A stretch of 64,000 nucleotides of DNA, from NCBI RefSeq assembly GCF_022682495.2, contig NC_071398.1:12158934-12222933 (forward strand), in the 5' to 3' direction. The stretch comes from Desmodus rotundus. Lineage: Eukaryota > Chordata > Mammalia > Chiroptera > Phyllostomidae. Positions 33,395 through 42,895 of the stretch are shown here, one piece after another (position 1 is the first letter of the stretch; each line of letters starts with the position of its first letter). The notes below the pieces were generated by a model. That model was not told the DNA's origin. It ran no database searches and worked only from the letters and a program-made list of their open reading frames with translations. A program made the position numbers and the translations under genes.

Positions 33395-33502
33395 AATCCT
33401 AGTTCTCAAACCTGGCTGCACAGTTACGTCATTTTAAGAGTTAACAAAATTAAGGAAGCCTGGAAGTTGTCCTAGATAAACGAAAGCAGAGTCTCCTGGG
33501 CG
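33395..33502 (+). mobile_element. MER5-like hAT-Charlie fragment
   Basis: The segment has CTAGTTCTCAAACCTGGCTG at the left end, a gap-rich centre and GCAGAGTCTCCTGGGCGG on the right, in the order of the small hAT element MER5A. It is short and diverged. Confidence 0.6.
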
Positions 33503-33622
33503 GCACCATCCCATATAGTAGCCACCAGCCACGTGACGCCGCTAAGCACCTGAAAATGAAAAGGTGGCTCGTCGAATTGAGATGTGTTATGAGTGCGAAA
33601 GACGCATTGGATTTCAAATATC
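33503..33622 (+). mobile_element. Old MER-type DNA transposon, left half (split)
   Basis: CATCCCATATAGTAGCCACC, AGCCACGTGACGCCGCTAAG, TGGCTCGTCGAATTGAGATG and CATTGGATTTCAAATATC follow a common mammalian element with the AGCCACATGTGGCTA theme. The copy stops near 33620, and its missing second half reappears about 1.48 kb to the right at 35110-35312, so younger DNA has inserted between the halves. I do not name the family. Confidence 0.65.
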
Positions 33623-34016
33623 TACCCTGAAGCCAGCAAACGTGGTGACAAAAACTCGCTCTTTGCCCAGGCTTTACAGACAGGCTCCTCTAAGGTTTCT
33701 TTACAAATAGACGTCCTCCTTGGTCCCCTCTTTGGACTGTGAACCCCAGTTTTAATAAAACTCCTGCTAAAATTCGTTTTGCTTGAATTACCTTCAGCCT
33801 TGATAACTGATCAAGTTCCTCATAGGCTAACATTGACAAGAACCCTATCAGGCCAATTTGATGGCTCCTCCTGTTACAGAGCAAGGGCAGGGGGTGGTTC
33901 ACGATAAATTATTACAGAAAGGATTCCCCCTTTCTGTCTCTGGAGGTTCCTTCCCCCACACCCACCTGCTAGGTTCAAAATGCCCGCCGCCAGAGGAAAG
34001 ACGTCTCTTAATGCCA

Positions 34017-34739
34017 GAGACTGGTGAAAAGGAAAGGAATTGTTTATTTAAAAGTTACACAAACTTAGAATAATGACCTAATGTCTTCAATAAGATACTA
34101 AAGTCCTCTAGAACACCCACAGATGCACAGTCCTTCCCTCTCCCTGTGCCCCGTCCGGGGTACCGTGTCTCAGGAAAAGAAGTAGAAGTCCGTGATTCAG
34201 GCTCCCGGCACCATCAGCTGTGTGGCTGCTGCAATCTCCAGTTAATCCAAAGCCATGTGGCACCTTCTCATGGCCCAGCAGCAAGAGTCCTCTCTCCCCT
34301 TTCTCTATGGCTGCAAAGTCTCTCCTGCTGCCTAAGCCGCGTGGCAAAAGAAGCACTCCAAAACCACGTGGTCCTCTCTACTCTCCTCTCAGAACCACTT
34401 GGTCCTCTCTCCCTATGGCTGCTGCGCCTAGGTTTAAATCCCAGTGCCCATCTTCCTTTGCAGCCCCATTTCTGACTCCTCCTACAGTCAGTTACACCTG
34501 CCAGCATCCCCGTATTCTTCCAGCTTTACTGGGCTGCCACAGTAAGTCTGGGCAGGTGTGGCCCCATGGCATGGAGCCAATCATCTCCAAGCTCTCCCAA
34601 AGGCCCTGTAACCAGGGGGAGTTTCTTCCCAGTCCCACCTTGGGTGGAAGTCACTCCCATCTCCCTGGCTCAAAGCAGGGCCACAGCTATTTAACATATC
34701 CATGAAACCAGTTAAAGGTTATAGATATGTTAAATAACC
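34017..34739 (-). mobile_element. Nested LTR, minus strand
   Basis: On the minus strand this 723-bp unit starts GGTTATTTAACATATCTATA and ends near CACCAGTCTC; an AATAAA signal lies in CTTTTAAATAAACAATTCC (plus-strand 34038-34056). The six bases ATGCCA flank it on both sides (34011-34016 and 34740-34745), a candidate target duplication. A diverged internal duplication (CCACGTGGTCCTCTCTACTC and CCACTTGGTCCTCTCTCCCT) is seen at 34362-34411. Frames up to 161 codons across it (34220-34705) lack retroviral domains and are judged spurious. Confidence 0.6.
34688..34736. repeat. 13-bp perfect inverted repeat at the LTR end
   Basis: TATTTAACATATC (34688-34700) and GATATGTTAAATA (34724-34736) are exact reverse complements with a 23-nt spacer. 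The pair sits at the U3 start of the nested minus-strand LTR. Confidence 0.93.
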
Positions 34740-35109
34740 ATGCCAGGGGTTAGCTGCAAAGCTCTTGCTACCCAAAACAGCTCTGAATGGCCCTGTTCCA
34801 TGTGTCCCCTCCCCCCTGGCTCAGGCTTGTGGGGGTGAGGACATCCTACAAACATTTTTCTAATATTTCCTGGACACCCCGAGTCCTGGACCCCATTACA
34901 AATCCCTTCTTGGGGCCCTCCTCTTGGCTGCACCCTGCTTCACTCCTGGTGATTCCCCATCCACTGATCCACTCCCCTGGGCTACAAATTGCCAGTTGTC
35001 ATCTTTGCATTCAGACTTGACCTCCGTCTCTCTCCCCCGCTGCAATGGTCCTGAATAGTATCTGTCCCTCCATCCTTAACAACTGCCCGGTGAATAATTT
35101 ACCTTTAAC

Positions 35110-35312
35110 AATATGAAGAACATAAAACATATCCATAACTTTAATACGCACTGCATGCTTAAAGGAGTTTGGAATATATAAAGCTATATAAAATATATTA
35201 TTAGAATTAATTTGACCTGTTTCTTTTTACTTCTTTTCTAAAGTGACCATGAGACTATTTAAAATTACATATTTGACTTGCTATATTTTTATTAGACTGC
35301 AGTACTCCAGGA
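35110..35312 (+). mobile_element. Old MER-type DNA transposon, right half (split)
   Basis: GAACATAAAACATATCCATA, AATATATTATTAGAATTAAT, TTGACCTGTTTCTTTTTACT and TTAAAATTACATATTTGACT continue the element that begins at 33503, ending in TGCTATATTTTTATTAGACT. Confidence 0.65.
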
Positions 35313-35469
35313 GTAGAGGCAGGGAATCAGTAACGTAGAAAATATTTCAGGTGATTAAATGTGCACCAGGATTGTGACCCTTAACCTTTAATCTAATACA
35401 GGAAAAATAAAACAAAACCCCAAACCCACGTATACCATACAAATATGTAACCACACAAGAACTTCATTT

Positions 35470-36061
35470 CTTTAATTCAAGCTGGCCTTGTCCACTCCAA
35501 TAGCACGGCAATGCACTTGCCTCCTTTCAGCCAGATCCCTCCACCTTTGCCCAAACAGCAGGTCCCCTCCCTTAATCATCAAGCCCTTGGGGCAACAGGT
35601 TCTGCTCAGTGTCTTTAGACGGTTGTTTAGACAGAGGTCTGTTGGCCACAAAGTCAGAGTTCTGGACAAACTAAAAATAGTATCTTGACCTCCGTTGTGT
35701 TTTAGTCCCAGACCTGTGCAGAAGGACCCTACTAACCACGCCCTCCTGAAACCAGACAGGACGGCGCCATGGCTGATGAAGGCCCTGACACAAGGATCCT
35801 CTACTCCCTGTGCTGGCCCCAAACAATCAGGAGAGCCCACGGCTCTAACTCCCTTAGTCACCACGACTAGTCATTTCCCCCTGTATGATCTGTTCCCTAG
35901 AGGCCTCTGGGAGCCAGGTTTTAGAGCATCAGCTCACCTCTGTCTCCAGGTTGGTGCCATTTCCATAAATGAACCTTTATTTGCTTTGCTGCAAACTCCT
36001 GTTTGCTTTTTTATTGGGCTTCGATTTGCACAAGCAAATGAACCCCTTCAGTTTGGTAACA
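35470..36061 (+). mobile_element. Retroviral-type LTR, plus strand
   Basis: The right part has LTR-like R-U5 features: CATAAATGAACCTTTATTTG, GCTTTGCTGCAAACTCCTGT, GGGCTTCGATTTGCACAAGC and the 3' end CAGTTTGGTAACA at 36050-36061. This resembles class I endogenous retrovirus LTRs. The left boundary is not defined, and no target duplication or internal coding region is seen. A 130-codon frame lies on each strand (35695-36087 plus, 35472-35864 minus) without a recognised domain. Confidence 0.5.
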
Positions 36062-36107
36062 AAAATGGTCTAGATCTTCGTGTGTGACAGGCACAGTTTT
36101 ATGAGCT

Positions 36108-36292
36108 TTATGCTTATTCACTCGTCATAACAACAGTGTATGGTAAAGACTATTATTACCTGATTTTATGGATGCTAAAATGAGGTGGAGAGAGACAAAC
36201 TGTCGTGCCCAATGTCACAGAGCAGTGAAAAGAAAGGTAGGAATTTAAGTCAGGCAATGAGACTTGAGTTTAAGTTTTCCACTATTCCGTCA
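36108..36292 (-). mobile_element. MIR SINE
   Basis: Minus-strand MIR: on the plus strand TTATTACCTGATTTTATGGA, AAAATGAGGTGGAGAGAGAC, GTCGTGCCCAATGTCACAGA and GGAATTTAAGTCAGGCAATG, in the order of the reversed MIR core and tRNA-like head. Confidence 0.78.
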
Positions 36293-37284
36293 CTCCCTAC
36301 TATTAGCAATATTTAAGCATAGGTTAGGTTTTTTTTTTTAATTTGTTCTTGAGAATTACATAGGTGTGTGTGTATGTATATGTATATATGTGCATATATA
36401 TTCTTCTATCCCCATGAGAATATATCTGTATATACGATGCTGTCTCTACTTCACCAATATGCTCAGACAAATGAAACTTGCTCCGAAGTCACATCAGACT
36501 TCACCCCATAGGTGTCTTCAATGGGGTTTGGCCTAATAATCCTATTTCCCAATTTTCTGGTTTCCTCAGTATTGAAGCAAATGAACTATTTCACTAGACT
36601 TCTGCTTTATGTGTACTTGAGGCAAAACCCACATTTGCATCTGATTTAGATCATGTGACTCATAGATAAGGAGGCTAGTGAGTCAGCTGGTTCAGATAAT
36701 CTTTACCACAGTGTTCAGTGAAGTGTGGCCTGGGGTAGGAACAAGGGGTAAGACGTGGAATTGTCAAATACAGAAATCAGTATTTGAGAAATTTGTTACT
36801 AAGACACCCTCTAAAATACCGCAATACTATCCTCACAAAATTACAATACTATCATAATTGTTTAAAATAAAAATGTACATGTGGTATTATATCCCTGAAA
36901 TCTGAACAAAGAAATAGTGGCTATACCAGCATTTCTTACCTCTCCTCCACTACGCGTTTTATGTTATCGTTATTTCAAACATTGCAGAAGTATTGAGAAC
37001 AGAAACAAGATTATGCAAAATAAATGACAATACTCATTTGCAGAGTATCATTATAATACCTTGAGATGTTGACTGTCTTTAAAATACATTTTAGGTTTTA
37101 GTATATTTAGTTAGAACCAAAATTCATAATGAGATCGAGAGGTTTATTGCTTGTTTTTAAAATATGGCTCTTTGCTTTTGTCCTCAGCTCTCCATTTCAT
37201 TGCCCTTAAAAATGATGTCCCCAGAATTCTCGTAGCAGCGTCTCTCCATGTCCCTGTTAGCAGATGCAGTTACTGGACTGAGCG
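36293..37284. other. AT-rich unassigned DNA
   Basis: No gene is recognised. A short GT/TA-rich stretch lies at 36362-36402. The part around 36590-36760 is free of repeat signatures. Confidence 0.5.
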
Positions 37285-37512
37285 GTATAAGCCTGAGACT
37301 GTGTGCTGGGATCGAAGGTGCATTAGATTAGGCAGCAAAGGGTCATAACTTACTGACTCCCGAGAGACCTTGGCCATGTAACTCAACCTCTGTGCACTTT
37401 ATTTTCTTCACCTGAGAAATAAATATCTATTACTTTTCTATTTGTAGAAATTAAGTCAGACTTGTATAAAAATAGTTGAACATGGTGCCAAGGTCAGAGC
37501 AGTTATTTAATG
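37285..37512 (+). mobile_element. MIR SINE, near full length
   Basis: Plus-strand MIR with CTGAGACTGTGTGCTGGGAT in the head, AGACCTTGGCCATGTAACTC, CAACCTCTGTGCACTTTATT, CTTCACCTGAGAAATAAATA and a 3' part with AGTTGAACATGGTGCCAAGG. It is diverged but well ordered. Confidence 0.75.
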
Positions 37513-37599
37513 AAATTAAAAGTTCCATTTGCCCTTTCTTTCCTTCTATCCCTATGAGAAAGGATGCACTTTAATAGATCCAGAAGCTCCTCACACAAA

Positions 37600-37658
37600 T
37601 GTACACATTTACACATGCAAATACACACATGTACACATGCAAATACACACACATACTT
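37600..37658 (+). repeat. Two-copy 22-bp CA-rich tandem repeat with octamers
   Basis: ACACATGCAAATACACACAT-type units repeat with a period of 22 bp. The octamer ATGCAAAT occurs exactly at 37615-37622 and 37637-37644. Confidence 0.85.
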
Positions 37659-38393
37659 CAGTCAAGTGGGAAATACCCTGATGACCAACACGGTACCGAC
37701 ATGACCAGTACTACTCTGATATTCCCAGAGGACAATTCTGACACCCACGATATGATATAAAGCCCTCCTCCTTTTCTATAAGCCATCTCCTCACTCTGCC
37801 CCAAAGTGATACATATTCTGAGCTCCTAAACGAAGACTAAATCATCCCCACTCTTGCCTATGCACCTTGTCTAGCTCTGCCAACCATTTGGTTTGGTGCT
37901 CCAACCAAATGTGGCTCCTATTCCTGAAAAATAGTCCTACGACAGAGAATTGTCACCTCTGGTCATTCAGCTTTTCCTGAAACCTCCATTCTCCTAGGTG
38001 TCGCCTGTGTCTTTGGTATCTGACTTTCCTCTGTATTCCTATCAGCCAACTTATGTGAATCTTCCCTCCCTGTTTTTATTTATGAAGTCCATGCTGAATC
38101 CTGACCAATAGATTTAATGAAACAGAACATTCCCCGGAAAGCTAGGACTCAGAACAGGGAGCCCGTCCGTCAGCCTGGGAAATCAGAAAATATTCTGCCA
38201 TCCCTTTCCTTTCAGCCTAATGCCAAAACCATCCTTATAACCAACTACTCTGCTACGGAAGAGGTCATAGAGACTGCTAATTGCCTATAAAACTGCACAT
38301 CTTTCATAGCTAAAGCATCTTCGCTAGGCATATGGACTTTACTTCTCAGGCTCATTTCTGAAATGTAGGCTGACCTCTTTGTTGGCTATCACC

Positions 38394-38401
38394 TGACGTC
38401 A
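38394..38401. promoter_or_regulatory. CRE-type palindrome TGACGTCA
   Basis: TGACGTCA is the full consensus binding site of CREB/ATF bZIP factors. It contains a CpG, which is usually lost in non-functional methylated DNA. No promoter features surround it, so function is only a possibility. Confidence 0.35.
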
Positions 38402-39678
38402 GTGCTGTGGATGCAATTATTTGAAGATTCTGTTCCAGCTGCGTGATCCAAGTTGCGTTTACTCATATGTCTGGCTGTTGGTATTTTCAGTTGCTCGAGC
38501 CACCTTCTCTGCATTGTCCCTGTTCGTGTGTTCTCTCAATATCTAACAGTCCATCCCACATTGCCCCACATATCCACGAGTTGCCCCAAGAGCCTCTCCA
38601 AGAGGATTTGGTAGGAAGTAATGTGTTCTAGTGCCCGGCTGTTACATCAAGACAATGGGCATATTGTACTCTTCCGTAGTTTCTTTCCATGGCCCACCTG
38701 CTAGAAACCAAACGTGGCCGGGACTCCACTTAAATCGTGCAGATTGTACTTGGTTCATCGATACCTCAAAAAACTGGACTCTCAAATGACTGTGAGGAGT
38801 TCAACTAACTCACTCTCCTTGCCTGTTTAACTCAGGACAATTGCATGGGAGAGGTCTAATTAATTCCTTTGTTCTTTAAGATGCTATATTGTTGAGTTTC
38901 AACCCACCTCCCCTACCCCTGGCAAAGAAGCAGGTGGAGCACAAATCCAGCGTGATTCTTTATCATAGCTACCATAAAGATGAGGCATGATAAATTTCAA
39001 ATTTTACTGTCTGTAACCTAAAAACAAAATCTAAAATAGACACACTCCAATTAATGGAATCCGAATAAGAAATATTTTTCCAAATGACCCCACAAAAGTT
39101 GAGGGGTTTATAACAACAATAAAAGGCCAATAAAATTATTTCTGTAATGAGAGAAAACAGACATGGTGGTTCAGTCTTGGCCTTGATATATACCACCAAT
39201 ATCTATGAATATTGAAATAAAAAATCATAACGAGCTCAGCTATAAGTTTCTCTAATGACAAATGTACAACCACCATGCTACCACTAAAACCTTAACAAAA
39301 ATATTGATCATTAAGTAAATTTTACCATTTGTTTTCTACACTTAGTTGCATGTACTGTGTGGGCAAAACAATTGCAAAGTCTAAGTTTTATAGGATACTT
39401 GAAGGAGGAGAGTTAAGAGGTAACATTTCAATAGCCCATAAAACTCTAGTCATTTTCCCCTGGGGGATAATTACCTGTGGTTATTGAGTAAACTTCACTA
39501 GAATGTTATTAGTACTTTCAGTGGTTTGGGAGAAGAGTCTTAAGGCCGCTCCTAGAAGGGTGGAAAATGAGGAAGAAGATGAGGAAATCCTTCTTCCTCT
39601 TACATTGTTAGCAACTTCTAATTCACTCCAGAGGCCAAATTCATTAAATGTGGCCAAACTAATACATTAACTAAGAGG

Positions 39679-39680
<2 letters not shown>

Positions 39681-39728
<48 letters not shown>

Positions 39729-39729
39729 A
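39681..39729 (+). repeat. (GT)16(GA)n microsatellite
   Basis: A perfect GT run of 16 units (39681-39712) passes directly into a GA run. Confidence 0.97.
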
Positions 39730-40127
39730 GCATGGAAAGACGTGTGATGAGCATATGTCTTAATGATGAATGTAGAAACACATTCATCTTATTTGATGGT
39801 TTCTTGTTCAGTGTTGACCACTAGCTGAAAGGAACTAAGTTTCCCTCACTGTCTTAAAAGCCATTATGAAAATGTTTTTTTATTTATTTTTTTGTTCATT
39901 TAGAAGAAAACTTTGAACATTTTTTGTTCAATTCCATGGTTTTAAGTACCAGTTTTCTGAATCATGGTGTTTCCTATTAACTTCCCTGTTGTGGTTTTTC
40001 ATCTAATTAGCTCACCCTCTCCCATGTTCCAGTTTCTAACCGGTTTCGTTTTCACAGCTCACTGAATACCCAAGGGTTTCTGGCAGTGGAGGAGTTGGCC
40101 TTCTAACACCACTCAAAGATTCTGAAC

Positions 40128-40258
40128 TGCAACCAACTCATTCTACACATAACAAAACTGAGGCCTAAAGAAGGGGAGATCCTAGTCCAGCATCACTGGA
40201 GAGGTGTGGCTAGGCAGGACCAACTAGTTCCCAGGACTCCTCGGAGATTACCAGCAGA
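40128..40258 (-). mobile_element. MIR SINE fragment
   Basis: On the plus strand CATTCTACACATAACAAAAC, TGAGGCCTAAAGAAGGGGAG, then GGACCAACTAGTTCCCAGGA match the reversed MIR core and head. Confidence 0.65.
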
Positions 40259-40735
40259 ACCGTGGCGTCCCCATGTGGCATCCCCATGCAGCGTCCCCAG
40301 GCCCTTCCCTATCTCAAATATTAACTTTCAAGAGAAACAAACACCTTCAGAATCACTTTGAAAAAAGAGTGCTGGGTTTTACTCTTCAGTCGGTAAAAGT
40401 GATTGGAAGATTATGACTCTAATGTAAAAGAGAGGCCTAATTGGCCTATGCATGACTTCAGTTGGCACTAATTTTTACCTAACCAAATCCTTTCCATTTA
40501 CCAAACCTCTTCACCAGTGGGCCGACTGTTCTATCAATTGAGCTGTTTCTTCTTTCCTTTAATTTGTAGTAGAGAGGGAACATTTACTACTCAGTTGACA
40601 ATAAAATAAGAATGTTGTCCCCCTCTAGATGGCTTTTCAGTTTCTCCCATGTTTCTTCCTTGACTTTTGTATCAGTAGACAGTATTTTACTTTGAGCCAG
40701 AAACCATGTCTTAGATATACTATTGATTTCCCCAT
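40259..40735. other. Unassigned DNA
   Basis: No gene is recognised. GTTCTATCAATTGAGCTG at about 40528-40545 resembles the complement of a SINE A box but has no accompanying body. Confidence 0.45.
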
Positions 40736-40739
40736 AACT

Positions 40740-40965
40740 CATCAGGGGAGTGAAATTGCATTTGTTGAGTTCTTCTGATGCTCCACTTACTCTGCCAAGT
40801 ACAATATTTTACAGATACAGTTTTATTTAATCCTTATAAAAACCCTTTGAGGTAGGGCTTATTACCCCTATTTCACAGGAAAACTGAAGCACAAATACTA
40901 GTTAAAGAAGTTCTCTAACAACTAAACTTTAGTAAACAATAAAACAGCTGATTCAGCCAAGATCA
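40740..40965 (-). mobile_element. MIR SINE, near full length
   Basis: Reversed MIR: ATTTGTTGAGTTCTTCTGAT, CTCTGCCAAGTACAATATTT, TTTAATCCTTATAAAAACCC, TTTGAGGTAGGGCTTATTAC, then CCCTATTTCACAGGAAAACT and ACTGAAGCACAAATACTAGT. Confidence 0.85.
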
Positions 40966-42635
40966 TTTGTCCTCTGACAGTGAATTTTTCATTAAGTAGT
41001 GTGCTTACTACTTGGAATACAGTAGGAGCTGAATAAACTCCTACTATAAGGCTATTTATTATGCTTAGAAACTAGACATAGAAGAATATATATGTATGTA
41101 TGCTATACATCAACATGTGTGTGTATATTTATGATTGTGAATCATATGTGTATGTGAATTCAAACTTAAAAGAAGACTTGTTCTGTCTGAATATTCAATA
41201 TTTTAATGTTAATATAATTGTCAGCAAGAGCACTAAATCTGTATTTTATAATTAATTTATTTGCTGCAAGAGAAGAATGTACTTAGGCAAGGATGCTACG
41301 CATCGCTCAAGAAGAGTTTGCAAGGCATGATTCAACCTAGACACATTTGAAGAATTTTTCTTAAATGAGACAATCACCATTTAAATGGGAAACTATTTTA
41401 ACTGTGAACATGTGTCTAATGAATTCAAGAACTTACAGAAATATATTTCTTTTAGCAGATAATGTTGACTGATTATTCTCTACAAATAGGCAACAAAAAT
41501 GACGTGTGCAAAAAGAGGTGGCTTTCTCAGAGTTATTTAAAGACCCTCACCATTTGTCTACCTTTTCCATGCACATACTCAAGCATGTTCAAGCATGTCA
41601 ATCAATTAATCTGAAAAGTTGTAATATTTTTACAGGCAACTTTTAACTATTTTAACTGTAATATGTTTTGTCCTTGGAAGTTGGAATGTAATTAATAGTC
41701 TTCATGGCCTTATTCTGGGAGAAGAAATAAACTCAATTAGAACATTTCCCAGTGGGGGGTGGGAGGTCCCAAAATGCAAGGCAGAGCTTAGTTGAATCAT
41801 ATGCTGTGCACTGCACCTTTATGAATAGAATAGGAGTCAAATATATTAATCCTGGGACAATGACTTCCCTTGAGCAAATTTTTAAAAGCCGTTCAAGTGA
41901 TCACAGATTATCTCATTTCATAGTTAATTTAGTGAGGTATTGAGTTAGGAAAATTGGATTTGTGTACGGGTAAAGTAAACACTATCATTCTTTAGCAGGT
42001 GGCGTTTGGGGAGAGGTGTTGAGGAAGTGTTGCACATTACATATCTCTTCCTGTTTAATAACATCAGTGTCACAGATTATCTAGGATTTAATAACAGTAA
42101 TTTGCTATGCAATATATGACAGTTTTCTTCAAATTACATAAGTAACAATATTTTACACGTATACATCATTTAACCATGTGTGGATTATCTATACATTATT
42201 ACATATATAATAAATTGATATTTAATGTCAATTATCTGAAAAATGTATTATGTAATAATGTTTGCTTTATTAAACGGTACCTTCCCCCGCTAATCTATTG
42301 CCAATATTTTTAAAACGTATTTATTATTAGATGCCAGGTGAGTAACAGGCACACACAAGATCTACAGTTATGAGATTGAACTGTAAGTTCCTTTGAATTC
42401 TGGGAAAGATGGGAGCTTAAAGGGGGGACATCGCAGCTGCTAGAGAGGGTGGGTTTGAGGAAGTGGTGTCTTAAGCCTCATTGATTTGAATGGCATTTGG
42501 ATTGTTTGCTTTGCTACTTTGCAAGACCTCCTCTAGTTGGGTATCTTCCATTCTGAAATGTGCCTGATAATACCCCCTGTTCCACTACACTGATCTCTGC
42601 ACCCTCCTCACACAAAGTATTTGCTCGGCAGTCAT
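40966..42635. other. AT-rich unassigned DNA
   Basis: No gene is recognised over about 1.7 kb. A possible L2 or MIR 3' tip lies at about 40998-41045 (TACTTGGAATACAGTAGGAG). The parts at 41560-41720 and 42040-42260 are AT-rich without repeat signatures. Confidence 0.45.
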
Positions 42636-42639
42636 CATC

Positions 42640-42895
42640 CCACACACATTTGTTAAGTCTGAAGCGCTGAGTCAGTCTGCGCCAAACACTGGAGATGGAG
42701 TGGCTGACGGGTCAGGCAGAGACCCTGCCTCTGCCTCACTACCTGGTGCACATTCAGGTCAAACACAGGGAAACCTGCACCAACAATGAGGAAGAACTAG
42801 AAGGAGCATCTTTCCTGGGCTTTGGAGGTTACTGGGTGTGGAGGGCTGACAGGGAAGGTTTCCAAGAAGAAACTGTCTGACATAAATCTGCCTAG
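42640..42895 (-). mobile_element. L2 LINE 3' region, minus strand
   Basis: On the plus strand ACACTGGAGATGGAGTGGCT, a CAGAGACCCTGCCTCTGCCT block, ACAGGGAAGGTTTCCAAGAA and GAAACTGTCTGACATAAATC match the reversed L2 3' region (GGGAAGGCCTCTCTGAGGAG theme). The short frames over it are spurious. Confidence 0.65.

Larger units (their letters stand above)
33623..35109 (+). mobile_element. LTR-type retroviral insertion, plus strand, hosting a second LTR
   Basis: This insertion splits the old DNA element. It has retroviral control-region texture on the plus strand: an AATAAA-containing stretch (TTTTAATAAAACTCCTGCT near 33750), GC-rich DNA, and a terminal R-U5-like end (GGTCCTGAATAGTATCTGTC, CATCCTTAACAACTGCCCGG, then GAATAATTTACCTTTAACA, ending at 35110). 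No gag, pol or env frame is seen. An opposite-strand LTR lies inside at 34017-34739. The left end is not a clean TG. Confidence 0.5.
37659..40125. other. Unassigned DNA with a microsatellite
   Basis: No gene is recognised over about 2.5 kb. It contains a perfect CRE-type palindrome at 38394-38401 and the compound GT/GA microsatellite at 39681-39729. Short frames at 38443-38631 and 38969-39199 have no domain. Confidence 0.5.

Noticed and set aside
34220..34705. Longest open frame in the window (161 codons, plus strand)
   Set aside because: It lies across a minus-strand LTR, overlaps open frames on both strands, and has no retroviral or cellular domain that I recognise.
33623..36087. A complete endogenous retrovirus
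   Set aside because: No gag, protease, reverse transcriptase, integrase or env similarity is visible between or beside the LTR-like blocks, and their orientations and sequences differ.
40515..40570. Possible sixth VES fragment (GTTCTATCAATTGAGCTG)
   Set aside because: Only an A-box-complement-like segment is present, with no B box, body or tail, so it is too short to support.
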